A stretch of 15,934 nucleotides of DNA from Discostella pseudostelligera (GCA_036940085.1 JALLBK010000408.1:1-15934); one strand, 5' to 3'; shown: positions 7,346 to 15,934, counted from the stretch's first letter. A program made the numbers and translations. Notes: generated by a model from the sequence alone, not told the origin.

Positions 7346-9519
7346 ATGTCACTCGAAGACGAGCCCGTAATCATCTCCGACAAGGATTTCACACCTACTC
7401 CATCTACTTCTCCGGCCCCTTCGATCGGCGACGAAGCCACAGCGACGGCGGCATCGAATTCGAACATTGTCGTCAATGACGCCGTAGAAGAACTGAACAA
7501 TTCGGCAATCGTCTCTGACAATGACGAAGACGACGTAGATGACATCGGGGCCAAGTCCATGGATGCAACTTCCTCCTCCTCCACGTCAACTGACAATCGA
7601 TTCCTACCCACTCCCGAAGATGTCAGTGCTGTTGACGAATTGGGTCTTTCCATTTCTGACATGGCAACTGCAGCGGCTACAGCTTCGTCATCGTCTCCAT
7701 CCATTACACCTCCCGATAATGCCGTACCCTCCGCACGTCAAATTGTCTCTATCGGTACAGAGAGTGATTCCTACGCCTTTACTTTTCACGAGGAAGAATT
7801 GAATGCCATATTACGACGAATCCCCGCGGGGTGGAAGGTGTGCGTGGTGTCGGTGGTGGGAGCTTTCCGTACTGGCAAATCGTTTTTATTAAGTTGGTTC
7901 CTTCGATATTTGGAAGCGCATTGTGTTCAAAGGGGAGGAGGAGGTGTGACGATGGGCTCGAGTAGTGGTAGTGACGATGGCAAGAAATGGTATGAACGAG
8001 TGCAGACTTTGAATCAGCACGAGGGTTCATTCGATTGGAGGGGAGGGAAAGAACGGAATACCACCGGCATGTGGATGTGGAGTGATCCATACTTTCTCCC
8101 TCGACCATCCAAGGGGGATCAGGTGGCTGTCCTATTGGTAGATACGCAGGGAATGTTCGATCATGAAACTACGGTGGGTTTGACGGCGGCCATATTTGGT
8201 TTGAGTACCCTGCTTAGCAGCTATCAGATTTACAATGTCGACAAGAGAATTCAGGAAGACAATATGCAACAGTTGGCGTTGTTCTCGGAATATGGTCGCA
8301 TTGCGTTTGAGGTGGAAGAAAAGGTGGCGACCAAGGATGCACTTGAAGAATGCGGAGAATCTACCGATGCAACTGAGGAAGAGCGAAAGAATGTGAGCGG
8401 TACACAGCAGCCATTCCAGAGAATTGAATTCCTTGTGCGCGATTGGCAGAACTTTGACACCGAAGACGAGACAGACATTGCGTCAATGGAGGCAGAAATG
8501 GACGCCTACCTTGCACATGTCACTGCCGAGCGTGAGGCAACCGACTTGAAAGCCACCCGAGATCAAATCACATCGTGCTTTGAGGAGATTGGTTGTTTCA
8601 TGATGACACACCCAGGATTTGGCGTTATCAAGAATAAGTACGAGGGAGATGTGAGCAAAATTGAGCCATTGTTCATGCGGCTCTTGGATCGGTATTGCCA
8701 TCGGGTGTTCAACACAGCGGACGTTGTTGCTGGTGGTAACAGTAGTCCAACCCTCAAGCCGAAGACTGTCCGCGGACGAGAACTCAGTGCTGTTGAGCTT
8801 GGGACATACATCAAATCTTATGCGCAAATGTTTGAGGAAATCGGAGCTCACTTCCCCAAGGCCGAAACTATGTTGGAGGCCACATCGAAAGCGAACAATG
8901 CGAATGCTGTCAATGCAAGTGTTGACGTATACACTGAGATCATGAATGTGGTTGCCGGCCCACATGTGAATGACTATCACCGACCAAATGAACTGCTGGA
9001 GAAACATCAGGAGGCATCCCTCAAGGCATTGTCTGCATTTGATGATATTGCAAACTTTGGTAATCGGAAGGCGATTGAGGAAGCTCGAGCCAAGGTGATG
9101 CAAAAAATTGAGAGAGACTACGATGTATTCATGTCCTTGAATGATGGAAGGAATCCGTTGCTGGGTTTTGAAACGTAAGTAGAGTTTGATTATCTGAACT
9201 ATGTATTGTTGAATGATTGATTGCTCGATGACACTCATCTTCTTGCTTCCCCTGCCACTTCATTTCTAGGTATCTGTTACCAATGGTCGTTGCTGGTGTA
9301 TCGTTTGTTCTCCGCTGGTTTGCCGACTTCACCTGTTCTAGCTGGTCCCAAACCTGCCGCGCATCATCGGATGTGTTGTCACACGTTTACATGGTGGTCT
9401 TCTTCTTCTTGGTCATTGTGGCATCGACTAAAGCAAAGCAAATTTCCGACGTCGTAGATAGAGTCAAGACCGCCTATCGCATGTTGACTGATGCTCCCAC
9501 CAAGCCTAAAAATGATTGA
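7346..9519 (+). CDS. Atlastin-type dynamin-like GTPase (two exons)
   Basis: The protein has 692 residues, joining 7346-9174 and 9270-9519. I start at ATG 7346 (AACATG context); upstream in-frame codons include only a GTG, with a stop at 7298. Residues 1-130 are disordered, acidic and Ser/Thr-rich. The G domain follows: P-loop GAFRTGKS at 172-179 with the atlastin-type Arg175, switch I RNTTG around 238-241, DTQG at 266-269 and the guanine-specificity motif VRDW with Asp366. A helical middle domain follows (about 430-600). Exon 2 supplies two hydrophobic hairpin segments (about 611-630 and 648-666) and a short cytosolic tail. Atlastins sit in the ER membrane and use GTP-driven dimerisation to fuse ER tubules. 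Compared with human ATL1 there are insertions at 193-215 and 326-355 and a long N-terminal extension. Order and motifs fit atlastin better than GBP (no membrane hairpin there) or RHD3/Sey1 (longer middle domain). Confidence 0.92.
9175..9269 (+). other. 95-nt intron of the atlastin gene
   Basis: The donor GTAAGT begins at 9175 and the acceptor TTTCTAG ends at 9269, preceded by a pyrimidine-rich tract. Splicing joins AC|G to form Thr610. It replaces an early in-frame stop with an exon encoding both membrane segments and a tail, as atlastin architecture requires. TGATTGATT (about 9213-9221) may include the branch point. Confidence 0.9.
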
Positions 9520-9971
9520 AGAGTGGAGGAAATCGATGAGAAGATATTAAGGATTTGCTACATCATAGTGTAAACCATTATCACATAGAAGTATCGTATC
9601 TGCTTGGATCAATTGTTCGATGTTGTCTTCCCCTGAATCAGAACCTTTCTCAAAGACGGGACTCTGGACTCGACTAAAAGCAAACTTGACACGTGGATGC
9701 AATATTGACTCGACTCAAAGTTCCATGCCAGACATTCCTTCTGGAACCACACGCTTTCTCGTTCTTTCGTTTCCTTTCTCGCTTTCTTCGGCCCAACGGT
9801 ATGTCGCAGGTGGCCGGCCCGCCCACAATAAGAGAGAAAAACACACACAGACCAACGACAACTCCACATACAAACATGCCATCATGAAGACGATGAAGAC
9901 CATGACCGCCGGCTGCCGCCGCTGCCTACGATACCATCTGGGATAATTAATGGCCTACGACGACGACGACG
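9520..9971 (+). promoter_or_regulatory. intergenic region and 5' leader of the DUF1769 gene with upstream ATGs
   Basis: These 452 bp hold the atlastin 3' UTR and the promoter and leader of the next gene. A CACGTG lies at 9690-9695, flanked by two near-identical GACTCGACT(A/C)AAAG elements (about 9667 and 9709). A donor-like GTATGT lies at 9799. Upstream ORFs occur at 9876-9887 (3 codons), 9884-9946 (20 codons) and 9950-10027, the last beginning with Met-Ala-Tyr followed by acidic residues. A (GAC)n tract crosses the junction. I see no RNA gene here. Confidence 0.4.
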
Positions 9972-11732
9972 ATGACGATGCATTTTCCTGGCGAATCCGA
10001 CCACCTCTATCAGAGCCACAGCAATGATCCAAGGTCTTGTTCGCTACGGGAGAAGAGAATATCTAGGTGGAGGCGAGGTCGGATCTCCGCTTCTACGCGT
10101 TCTCTACCAAGATTCTACAACTCTCCCGCTGACAATTGCAATGAAGTTGTGCCTAAATCTACAACTATTCCGGATGCTGCGCCAATAAGCTTGGCTTCTA
10201 ACACAGACTATGATGAGTTGGGTGATAAAATCTTGACAATCATAGACATTCATGAACATATCGCGGAGGACGAGAACAACAAGAGAGTTAATGAACCGAT
10301 TGATTCTGATGACGATGTGATCGAAGACATCGACAGTTTATGCTTCTCGTCAAGGTTGCGCAAGCTGCTGCTGACATGCATTCAGCAAAGTAATGAAGGG
10401 TGTGATTCTGACAGTTCATCTGAGGAGCAGAGAGACAATTATTGTTATGACGACCACATGATGACGCAGATTGAATGCATCCTTGGGCAATCTATGGACA
10501 AAGGACCATCGGAAGACCTCCCTACCTCATCTTCACCGAAAGTGGACACTCAGCATCCGTTGCGCATCAATAAGATGATACCTCCTTCGGAGTGGAATCA
10601 GAATCCACTACTTCTCGTTGCAACACCTGGTTGTTCCGGCATGCGCATCCGTCGGGTTAGACGCATCTCAGAAACGTCTTACTTTGAGACTCCTGAATCT
10701 TTCCACTCCGATGCATATGACGACACCAATATCATTCAGTTACCTATCAACAATGGAAAAGAGCACCCATCATATACTCGGGTCATTGACTTTGAGACGG
10801 AATTATTCGCTGGAACTGCATTGTTCCGAATTCGCGGATGTAATGGTTGGAGGTCGGCAGAGGAAAGTGAAAGCGAATCTACTACCCATGATTATTTCGC
10901 CAAACAAAACCGCAAGTTCCAGATGGTAATTCGCGGAAAGTTCAAAAAGAAAGTGATTATGGCCGATTGCATGTCGGGTCTCTTACTAGATCATCAATTA
11001 ATAACCTCGTCCAGTATTAATTGTGGCGATGCTTTATCATGCGCGGACGAACCTCAGCCATGTGACAAACGCAACGAGGTGCAGAAATCGAGGAGGGACA
11101 AGAGCTCGCGGAAAGATGGTTTGCCATCGAAATTGGCTCTTCGTACAGCAGTGAAAGTTGCAGGTGTATTCAGTCCTCGTATGGACGCCGATCTCGAGTG
11201 TTCATCTCCACGAATTCTGAGCCCACTTTGTTCGACTGCACAGACTATCACTGTATCCAGGAATAGCAATGAAGGATGCATCTCTCCTCGCTTAGAGGCG
11301 TCTCATGCAGAACCTTTTTCTCATTCCAATGCTTCACTTATCAATGACTTGCGTCAATCTACTTCAAAGCACACAAATTATACCGCCTCTTCGAATAGTG
11401 TTCAATACAGGAAAATCGCTTTTGATGCGGTGTACGATGCACATGCAAGTTCGACAGCCGATGCATCACCATGCTTTGATCAAGATGCTGAATATACATT
11501 CGAATTTCTTCAGCATCTCATCGATTACAATGATCTATCATTGGATTGTGGAAAAGTTATCGGGAAAATAAAGCTTGGGGGCGCATTGCGTGGTCAGCCA
11601 GTACGGTTCGTTTCAGTTGTAAAGCGGGGAAACAAAAATTTATCACCGGGAGGCTCGTTGACCATGGATAAATTCGGCTGCCTTTGGTCATTTGACTTGT
11701 GGCACAGTTCACTCCATCCATGTAGAAGATAA
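9972..11732 (+). CDS. DUF1769-family protein
   Basis: The ORF has 586 residues from ATG 9972 to TAA 11730-11732. The start is uncertain: the first 265 residues are disordered (Ser/Asp/Arg-rich) and three out-of-frame or terminated upstream ATGs precede it. Residues 268-290 (YTRVIDFETELFAGTALFRI) and about 310-330 (NRKFQMVIRGKFKKKVIMAD) match the opening strands of DUF1769 (Pfam PF08588). Residues 506-582 (EYTFEFLQHLIDYNDLSLDC, then GQPVRFVSVVKRG, then LWSFDLWH) match its closing part. About 170 low-complexity residues with SP motifs (SPRILSP, SPRLEA) lie between them, where fungal members are shorter. DUF1769 members occur in fungi, protists and algae; in fission yeast a member is called Duc1 and localises to the cell cortex, as I recall. 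No catalytic residues are known to me, and a role in membranes or lipid binding is only a guess. Confidence 0.72.
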   Translation: MTMHFPGESDHLYQSHSNDPRSCSLREKRISRWRRGRISASTRSLPRFYNSPADNCNEVVPKSTTIPDAAPISLASNTDYDELGDKILTIIDIHEHIAEDENNKRVNEPIDSDDDVIEDIDSLCFSSRLRKLLLTCIQQSNEGCDSDSSSEEQRDNYCYDDHMMTQIECILGQSMDKGPSEDLPTSSSPKVDTQHPLRINKMIPPSEWNQNPLLLVATPGCSGMRIRRVRRISETSYFETPESFHSDAYDDTNIIQLPINNGKEHPSYTRVIDFETELFAGTALFRIRGCNGWRSAEESESESTTHDYFAKQNRKFQMVIRGKFKKKVIMADCMSGLLLDHQLITSSSINCGDALSCADEPQPCDKRNEVQKSRRDKSSRKDGLPSKLALRTAVKVAGVFSPRMDADLECSSPRILSPLCSTAQTITVSRNSNEGCISPRLEASHAEPFSHSNASLINDLRQSTSKHTNYTASSNSVQYRKIAFDAVYDAHASSTADASPCFDQDAEYTFEFLQHLIDYNDLSLDCGKVIGKIKLGGALRGQPVRFVSVVKRGNKNLSPGGSLTMDKFGCLWSFDLWHSSLHPCRR

Positions 11733-11940
11733 TGTTTAAAGTATATCTTACGTGCAAGATTCTTTGACACATTATCTCAGTGTTGTGCTAAGATCTCTCG
11801 TCCACTCTCTAGAGGGGAAAAGCAAACTACATTTGTCAAACCATCGAACGTCTAAGCTCGTATCAATATAAAGAAACTATTGTGCACCACCGTTCACAAA
11901 CAGAAAATAAGAAGATGACAAACATGTGTCCGGCAAAAAA
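11733..11940. other. convergent intergenic spacer (3' UTRs)
   Basis: A 208-bp spacer separates the stop codons of the DUF1769 gene (+) and the ABC transporter (-). It is AT-rich (TCAATATAAAGAAAC, GAAAATAAGAAG). I find no AATAAA hexamer or structured RNA in it. Confidence 0.5.
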
Positions 11941-14159
11941 TTACACCAGTTCTGACATCAGTTCACAGAGGGCACTCCCTTTGTTCTTGCTCAATTCACT
12001 GTAGGTGCCTGTCTCAACAATTTCTCCATCCTTCAACACTACAACCAAATCCGCAACCTTTAAAGTTTGATGCTTGTGGGTAATGAGCAGCAATCCGATA
12101 GGTTGGCCATCGTCTCCTTTCCGACAAGCACGAACAGCATCATTGACAGCACTCTCTCCTTCTGCATCCAATGCACTGCTTGGTTCATCAAGGATAAGAA
12201 CACAAGGAATTGATAATAATGCACGCGCAAGAGCGAGACGCTGTCGTTGTCCCCCAGAGAGCCGCATGCCATTCCGTCCCACACGAAAATCTAGGCCATC
12301 GTCCAGCTTTGAAATAAAATCATTGCAGTTTGCGACCAAGAGCGCTTTTTGAATATCGTCATCGGTTGCATTTGGATTTGAGTACGTCACATTGTTCTTG
12401 ATTGTAGTGTCGAAAAGTGCAGGATGTTGCGGCACTACCTGGATCAATGATGCTTGAGATTGCCTGTCTAATTCGTTGAAATCCATTCCACTAGGTTGCA
12501 GTGAAATCGTCCCACCCTGTGGACGGTACAAACCCGCAATGACGGAAGCCAATGATGTTTTACCCGACCCATTCTTCCCGACAAGTGCGATAACTTTGCC
12601 TCGTTGAAGGTTGAGTGATATATTGTTCAGCACAGATTTGTCGGGAGAGCTCGTGTAGGAGAACGAGACATTGTCGAGAGAGATCGACTCCACCGACTCT
12701 GAACTAGAAATTCGACACTGCTCTTTTGGTGCATCGCCTGGCTTCGAATCTGGTACCCCATCCATCAAACTGTAAACCCTATCGGCACTGACAAGACCCT
12801 GAGTTAATTCTCCAAGAGCCTTGAAAATACCGGAAGTGCCTAGACCCAACAAGAAGGAATAGGTAGCAAATGAAGTTAATTCACCACTTGTCATGCGTCC
12901 GTCAGCCACGGCTTTCCCCCCAGCATTGAATACCATGTATAAGGCTCCTCCCGATGCCGCAAACATGAATCCCATGAAGACCCCTTTCGCAGAACTGACT
13001 TTCCTGCCTAATTGAACGCATTCTTCCTGCAACTGCAAGTACTTCTCCACCTCATCCTTTTCTCGGTTAGCAAGCTTGACTGTCTCAATATGTGAAATCC
13101 TCTCCTCCGCAAAAGAAGCGGCCTGTTCCGCGCACAATCTCTGCCTTGCTGTTGCCTTCTTAACAAACTTGTTCAATACCACAGCTGCTGCTCCTACCAC
13201 TGGAATAATACTGACGGAAATTCCAAACAGTTGGGGATTGAGGGAAAGCATGTGATACGTGGCGAAGGCACAGGAACTGCAACTGCGAAGGATATTTGCT
13301 AAGACAGTGGTGACGGCTTCCGAAGCTTTGTTCACGTCTTCAGTGAGAATAGATCCAATAGCTCCAGGAGACGATGGTGATGGTGATGTTTCGGAAACGG
13401 CTTCGACCTTTCCAGCAATTGGGTCTTCCTTATTTCCATTAATATTGGAGCAGTCCTTCCCAGCTGTAACGCCCTCTCCAGAAACAAACCATTGCATATC
13501 CCGATCCGTAAGAATGGCACTAAAAAGCTTGGCGCGCAATCGTTGCGCGATATTGTCCTGTGCTCGATTGAGCAAGGTGGTTCGGAGGAATGATGCAAAT
13601 CCTCCCCCGATGACAACAAATGCGAGCGCTTTGGATGCACTAACCGAGTCTCGAGAGACAGAGCATGCACCTTCTACACCACATGTCATGCCGTCGATAG
13701 GAGAGCTTTTCTCATCCAAAAGCTTGCCTAGGAGCTTGGGGAGTGCTGGTACCAAACGCGTGGCAGGACAGTGGAGATGAGAATTTTATGTAGAGAATAA
13801 ACAGCAACCCAAACTCACACACTCGCGCAACCCTACCTACCTTGATTCGACAACGCCGACACCATCATCGCCATTGTTCCGACGGCTAGGGGGCGAATCT
13901 CCTTGCTTGCCTCGGCATTCAGACGCTGCTTCACTTCCTTCTTCCGCGATTTTTCCAACGACGGCGGCTTGGATTTCTTGACGGTCGCACCGCCGCCGCC
14001 CTCGTTGATACTGCTGTTGTTGGACATTGTTTTGTCGACACCGCTTTCCGCAATAATAGATGGCTTAGCGCGCTTAGGATTTCGGCTGAAGAATACTAGG
14101 TCGAATATCGATTTCCGTTTTGTCTCTGTCCTGGTAGCGGTGGTGTCTGCGGCTGCCAT
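11941..14159 (-). CDS. ABCB10-like half ABC transporter (two exons)
   Basis: The protein has 707 residues: exon 1 at 14159-13841 and exon 2 at 13745-11941. ATG 14159-14157 sits in an ideal CACCATGG context; the longer ORF upstream begins only with GTG. Residues 1-80 are basic and disordered. A six-helix membrane domain (about 95-440) follows, with MTSGELTSFATYSFLLG matching the TM6 region of ABCB10/TAP-type transporters. The nucleotide-binding domain has Walker A GKNGSGKTS (Lys502), LSGGQ at 602-606, Walker B LILDEP with catalytic Glu627, and the H-loop His663. All ATPase residues are present, so it should work as a homodimer or heterodimer. Relatives ABCB8 and ABCB10 act in the mitochondrial inner membrane, and TAP and ABCB9 in the ER or lysosome. 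The basic N-terminus is compatible with mitochondria but not diagnostic. An insertion of about 36 residues (198-233) lies where the intracellular loop after TM2 is short in ABCB10. Confidence 0.9.
13746..13840 (-). other. 95-nt intron of the ABC transporter gene
   Basis: On the minus strand the donor GTAGGT starts at 13840 and the acceptor ACCAG ends at 13746, with pyrimidine-rich sequence before it. It is a phase-1 intron; joining CAA-G to CA gives Gln-Ala and restores a first membrane helix (MVSALSNQALPKLLGKLLD) aligning with TM1 of ABCB10. Without splicing exon 1 stops after a further Gly-Arg. Confidence 0.87.
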
Positions 14160-14668
14160 GGTGAGGATGAGCAAGAATGAGGAATGAGGGATGCAGAAGA
14201 TGCTTCGCCACAATATCGCCACAAAATCTTCCCGCCATTTTTGCAGGCATCAGAAAGTAGGATTTTGTCACTTTGGGCCATACGATACCTCGCAGGTTAA
14301 AAGGGGGGCCTTAGGCCAGTTTGTAGGTTAAAATTTACCGCTTAACTGAACGGAGTTTTACCCTTAGGCCAGTTTGCATGTTAAAATTTACCGCTTAAGT
14401 GAGTTCGAAGTATAATTTACTGCTGAAGTGAGTTCGCAGGTTAAAATTTACCGCTTAAAAGAGTTTGTAGGTTAAAATGTACCGCTTACGCGAACGGAAT
14501 ATTTCTTCACGCACACCATGACACTTTTTTGGCAACCAAGCAGAAGAGCAACAGTACCACAACACTGAATTTTTGATACACCTCCGCCCACCTCCGCCAA
14601 GATCAGCAGTAAATTACACTACCCACAAAAGTTACACCACACACAATAGGATAATTATCCATCGTTCA
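14160..14668. promoter_or_regulatory. divergent intergenic region holding a minisatellite
   Basis: This 509-bp region lies between the ABC transporter start (-) and the coiled-coil ORF (+). Bases 14160-14280 form the proximal promoter and leader of the ABC gene. A tandem repeat occupies most of 14288-14497. The rest (14500-14668) is A-rich, with repeated ACACC/CACAC runs and no recognisable element. Confidence 0.5.
14288..14497. repeat. degenerate ~30-bp minisatellite
   Basis: Five to six copies are present of a unit with consensus AGTTTGTAGGTTAAAATTTA followed by CCGCTTAA. Units start at 14318, 14371, 14402, 14431 and 14462, plus a partial one near 14290. Spacing is 53, 31, 29 and 31 bp. 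The 53-bp step comes from an extra block containing CCTTAGGCCAGTTTG, itself present twice (14309-14323 and 14362-14376). The 20-mer GGTTAAAATTTACCGCTTAA is exact at 14326-14345 and 14439-14458. A GAACGGA motif recurs at the first and last unit ends. Confidence 0.88.
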
Positions 14669-15398
14669 ATGAATAATAACAAGATGAATGGAGGCAAGTC
14701 AAAGAGTGAGGTTTATTCATTATTTATAAAAGAAAAGGCAAGTGAAGCTTCATTGCGTCGATCGCTTACACAAGCAGGTAAGGAGCGTGATTATGCATAC
14801 AATGAGATGAAAAAGAGTCAAACGACACATCAGTTGGCTGTCGCAAAGCATGAGAAGCTCCAACATGAGTTGGAGCAGAAAAAAATGACAGCTGAATTGA
14901 TATACGATGCATGGAAGAGGATTGATGCGGACAATAATGTTGATTTTGGTGTTTACGAGAATAAGATGGATGGGATGATCGAAGATGGGATGAACGACAA
15001 AGTTGATGTTGTGAGATGTGATAATGATACGGTGGGAATATCGATGCAAGTTGTTGATGATGGGAATGTCGGGGTGTTGGTGGGGCAGAACGAGGAGGTT
15101 GGTGGGGCAGAACGAGGAGAAGAAGGCGAGAGACACATCCCTTCCAGATGGTGTTGGTGATGGCAAGAATGATGTACTGTTAACCATGGGCTTAGTCGGT
15201 GGTAATGGTGATGGTGATGGTCGTTGTGGTACAGGAGACTTTGATAATGAAGAAGAAGCCAATGATGCTCTTCTTGTTCAAGCCACAAAAGAAACAGAGG
15301 TATTGTTGGCGACTGGCCAGTTGAAAAGAGCATCTACAACATCTGAGGATGCTGGTTCACCATGTAAAAAGAAAGGTTCATCTGCTTTGGACAAATAA
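14669..15398 (+). pseudogene. Lysine-rich coiled-coil gene, frame broken by a 22-bp tandem duplication
   Basis: From ATG 14669 the open frame runs to a stop at 15158-15160 (163 residues). Residues 10-90 form a charged helix (SLFIKEKASEASLRRSLTQA, AKHEKLQHELEQKKMTAELI), probably coiled coil. At 15076-15097 and 15098-15119 lies an exact 22-bp tandem duplication. Twenty-two is not a multiple of three, so reading changes there. With one copy counted, the frame would continue to the TAA at 15396-15398, giving 235 residues with Asp/Gly-rich sequence and a polar tail containing CKKKG. The second copy is followed by a compatible reading (VGQNEEKKARDTSLPDG), which supports a single original frame. I do not recognise a family, and no homologous domain is visible. 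It may be a recent pseudogene, a truncated functional protein, or an assembly or allelic difference. The start is the first ATG after A-rich sequence; ATG 14684 is also possible. Confidence 0.5.
15076..15119. repeat. exact 22-bp tandem duplication
   Basis: Two adjacent identical copies lie at 15076-15097 and 15098-15119, each starting GTTGGTGGGGCAGAACG and ending AGGAG. Being identical, they look recent. The duplication changes the reading frame of the surrounding coiled-coil ORF. Confidence 0.97.
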
Positions 15399-15934
15399 GG
15401 CAAAGACGAAGGCAAGTGCCCCACATCTTAATATTGGATCAGTTGATTCTCTTAAACCTGCAGCTGCATTAGCCAAGTGTGCAAGGAAAGCAAAGTAAAG
15501 TAATCGAGTGTGTCGGTATAGGGATTGCATTGGCTGGTGCTTTCTGTGTTGTCCAAAGGGTACATATTGAGTAGTCATGTTTTCATAAGCCAATCGTGCA
15601 AGATAAGCAAAGTAAAGTAATCAAATGTGTTGGCATAGGGACTGCATCGGCCGATGCTTCCTGTGTTGTCCGAAGGGTACATTATTTTCTCAGGAATAAT
15701 AATACACATGGATATTTTCATTCTACGCCCAAACCAACGTGCTTCGGTAGTCTTTTTCGTGTACATTCCACGTCTACATCAATTTAGAATACGTGGAGCA
15801 TAGCTTAGAAGATACATACATCATACATACATCATTAAGGTTGACATTGACGGTAAATCTTAGCGTACACAGCTCGATTTGTCTTGAGCTGGAGGCTGAG
15901 GACCTGAGTGAAAGGCACAACTGAATGAATTGAA
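15399..15934. other. non-coding tail of the window with a degraded direct repeat
   Basis: No supported gene lies here. Bases 15391-15495 read, in the frame beginning at 15391, as a Lys/Ala-rich peptide (AKTKASAPHLNIGS, later AAALAKCARKAK and stop) that could be a shifted continuation of the coiled-coil gene. A direct repeat occupies 15471-15684. The remainder includes short ACATACATC runs (15812-15834) and a weak AGCTCGA/TTGAGCT hairpin near 15870-15890. Confidence 0.5.
15471..15684. repeat. ~97-bp direct repeat, 117-bp offset
   Basis: Copy 1 (15471-15567) and copy 2 (15588-15684) align with roughly 14 mismatches by eye, most of them transitions, separated by about 20 bp. The best-conserved core is GCAAAGTAAAGTAATC. 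In the shared frame most differences change the amino acid (for example ATT/ACT, TTG/TCG, GAG/AAA), so the repeat does not look protein-coding at present. Confidence 0.85.

Noticed and set aside
8483..9238. 251-codon open frame on the minus strand, antisense to atlastin
   Set aside because: The plus strand encodes recognisable atlastin sequence through this stretch. The minus frame gives a His/Cys/Ile-rich peptide of no known type and is explained by codon bias of the sense gene.
13259..13780. 173-codon plus-strand frame opposite the ABC transporter
   Set aside because: It crosses the ABC intron boundary and coding sequence of a clear transporter; no independent motif or start context supports it.
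9175..13840. Both introns being exactly 95 nt long
   Set aside because: They share no sequence beyond splice sites, and a length near 95 nt is common for short introns, so this is probably coincidence rather than a mobile intron.
15596..15787. 63-codon frame over copy 2 of the direct repeat
   Set aside because: It begins with GTG, the aligned frame in copy 1 stops early, and differences between copies are mostly amino-acid-changing.
1..15934. Defence island, CRISPR array, operon or phage cluster
   Set aside because: There are no ribosome-binding sites, regularly spaced identical repeats with unique spacers, or integrase or Cas-like products. The minisatellite has no spacers, and gene families and introns are eukaryotic.

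Overview
The window looks like compact nuclear DNA of a unicellular eukaryotic alga, most likely a diatom (Thalassiosira-like is a guess). This rests on long ORFs without operon structure, short GT..AG introns (two traced, both 95 nt), ATG starts with Kozak-like context, serine/asparagine/glutamine-rich disordered tails, and eukaryote-only families (atlastin, MIS12, a TEX10/IPI1-like protein, DUF1769, a mitochondrial-type ABCB half transporter). I see no phage, plasmid, CRISPR, rRNA or tRNA signal.

Layout, left to right. At 1-2288 (+) is the 3' part of a large helical-repeat gene resembling TEX10/IPI1, cut by the left edge. At 2454-3620 (-) is a MIS12-like kinetochore gene. It shares a 330-bp divergent promoter, carrying paired CACGTG boxes and repeated 17-mers, with a 6-phosphogluconate dehydrogenase homologue at 3951-5636 (+). 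That homologue has lost most catalytic and substrate-binding residues. At 5658-7040 (-) an armadillo-repeat gene converges on it with 21 bp between the stop codons. At 7346-9519 (+) is an atlastin-type dynamin-like GTPase with one intron. At 9972-11732 (+) is a DUF1769-family protein preceded by several upstream ATGs. At 11941-14159 (-) is an ABCB10-like half transporter with one intron near its 5' end.

The last 1.8 kb differs in character. A roughly 30-bp minisatellite lies upstream of the ABC gene. Next comes a lysine-rich coiled-coil ORF broken by an exact 22-bp tandem duplication, then a 117-bp-offset direct repeat and sequence without recognisable genes. This part looks like young, decaying sequence.

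The genes do not form one pathway; they look like independent housekeeping genes packed on alternating strands. I did not find a convincing new multi-gene system. The items most worth following are the active-site-less 6PGDH homologue, the duplication that breaks the coiled-coil ORF, and the symmetric promoter at 3701-3807.
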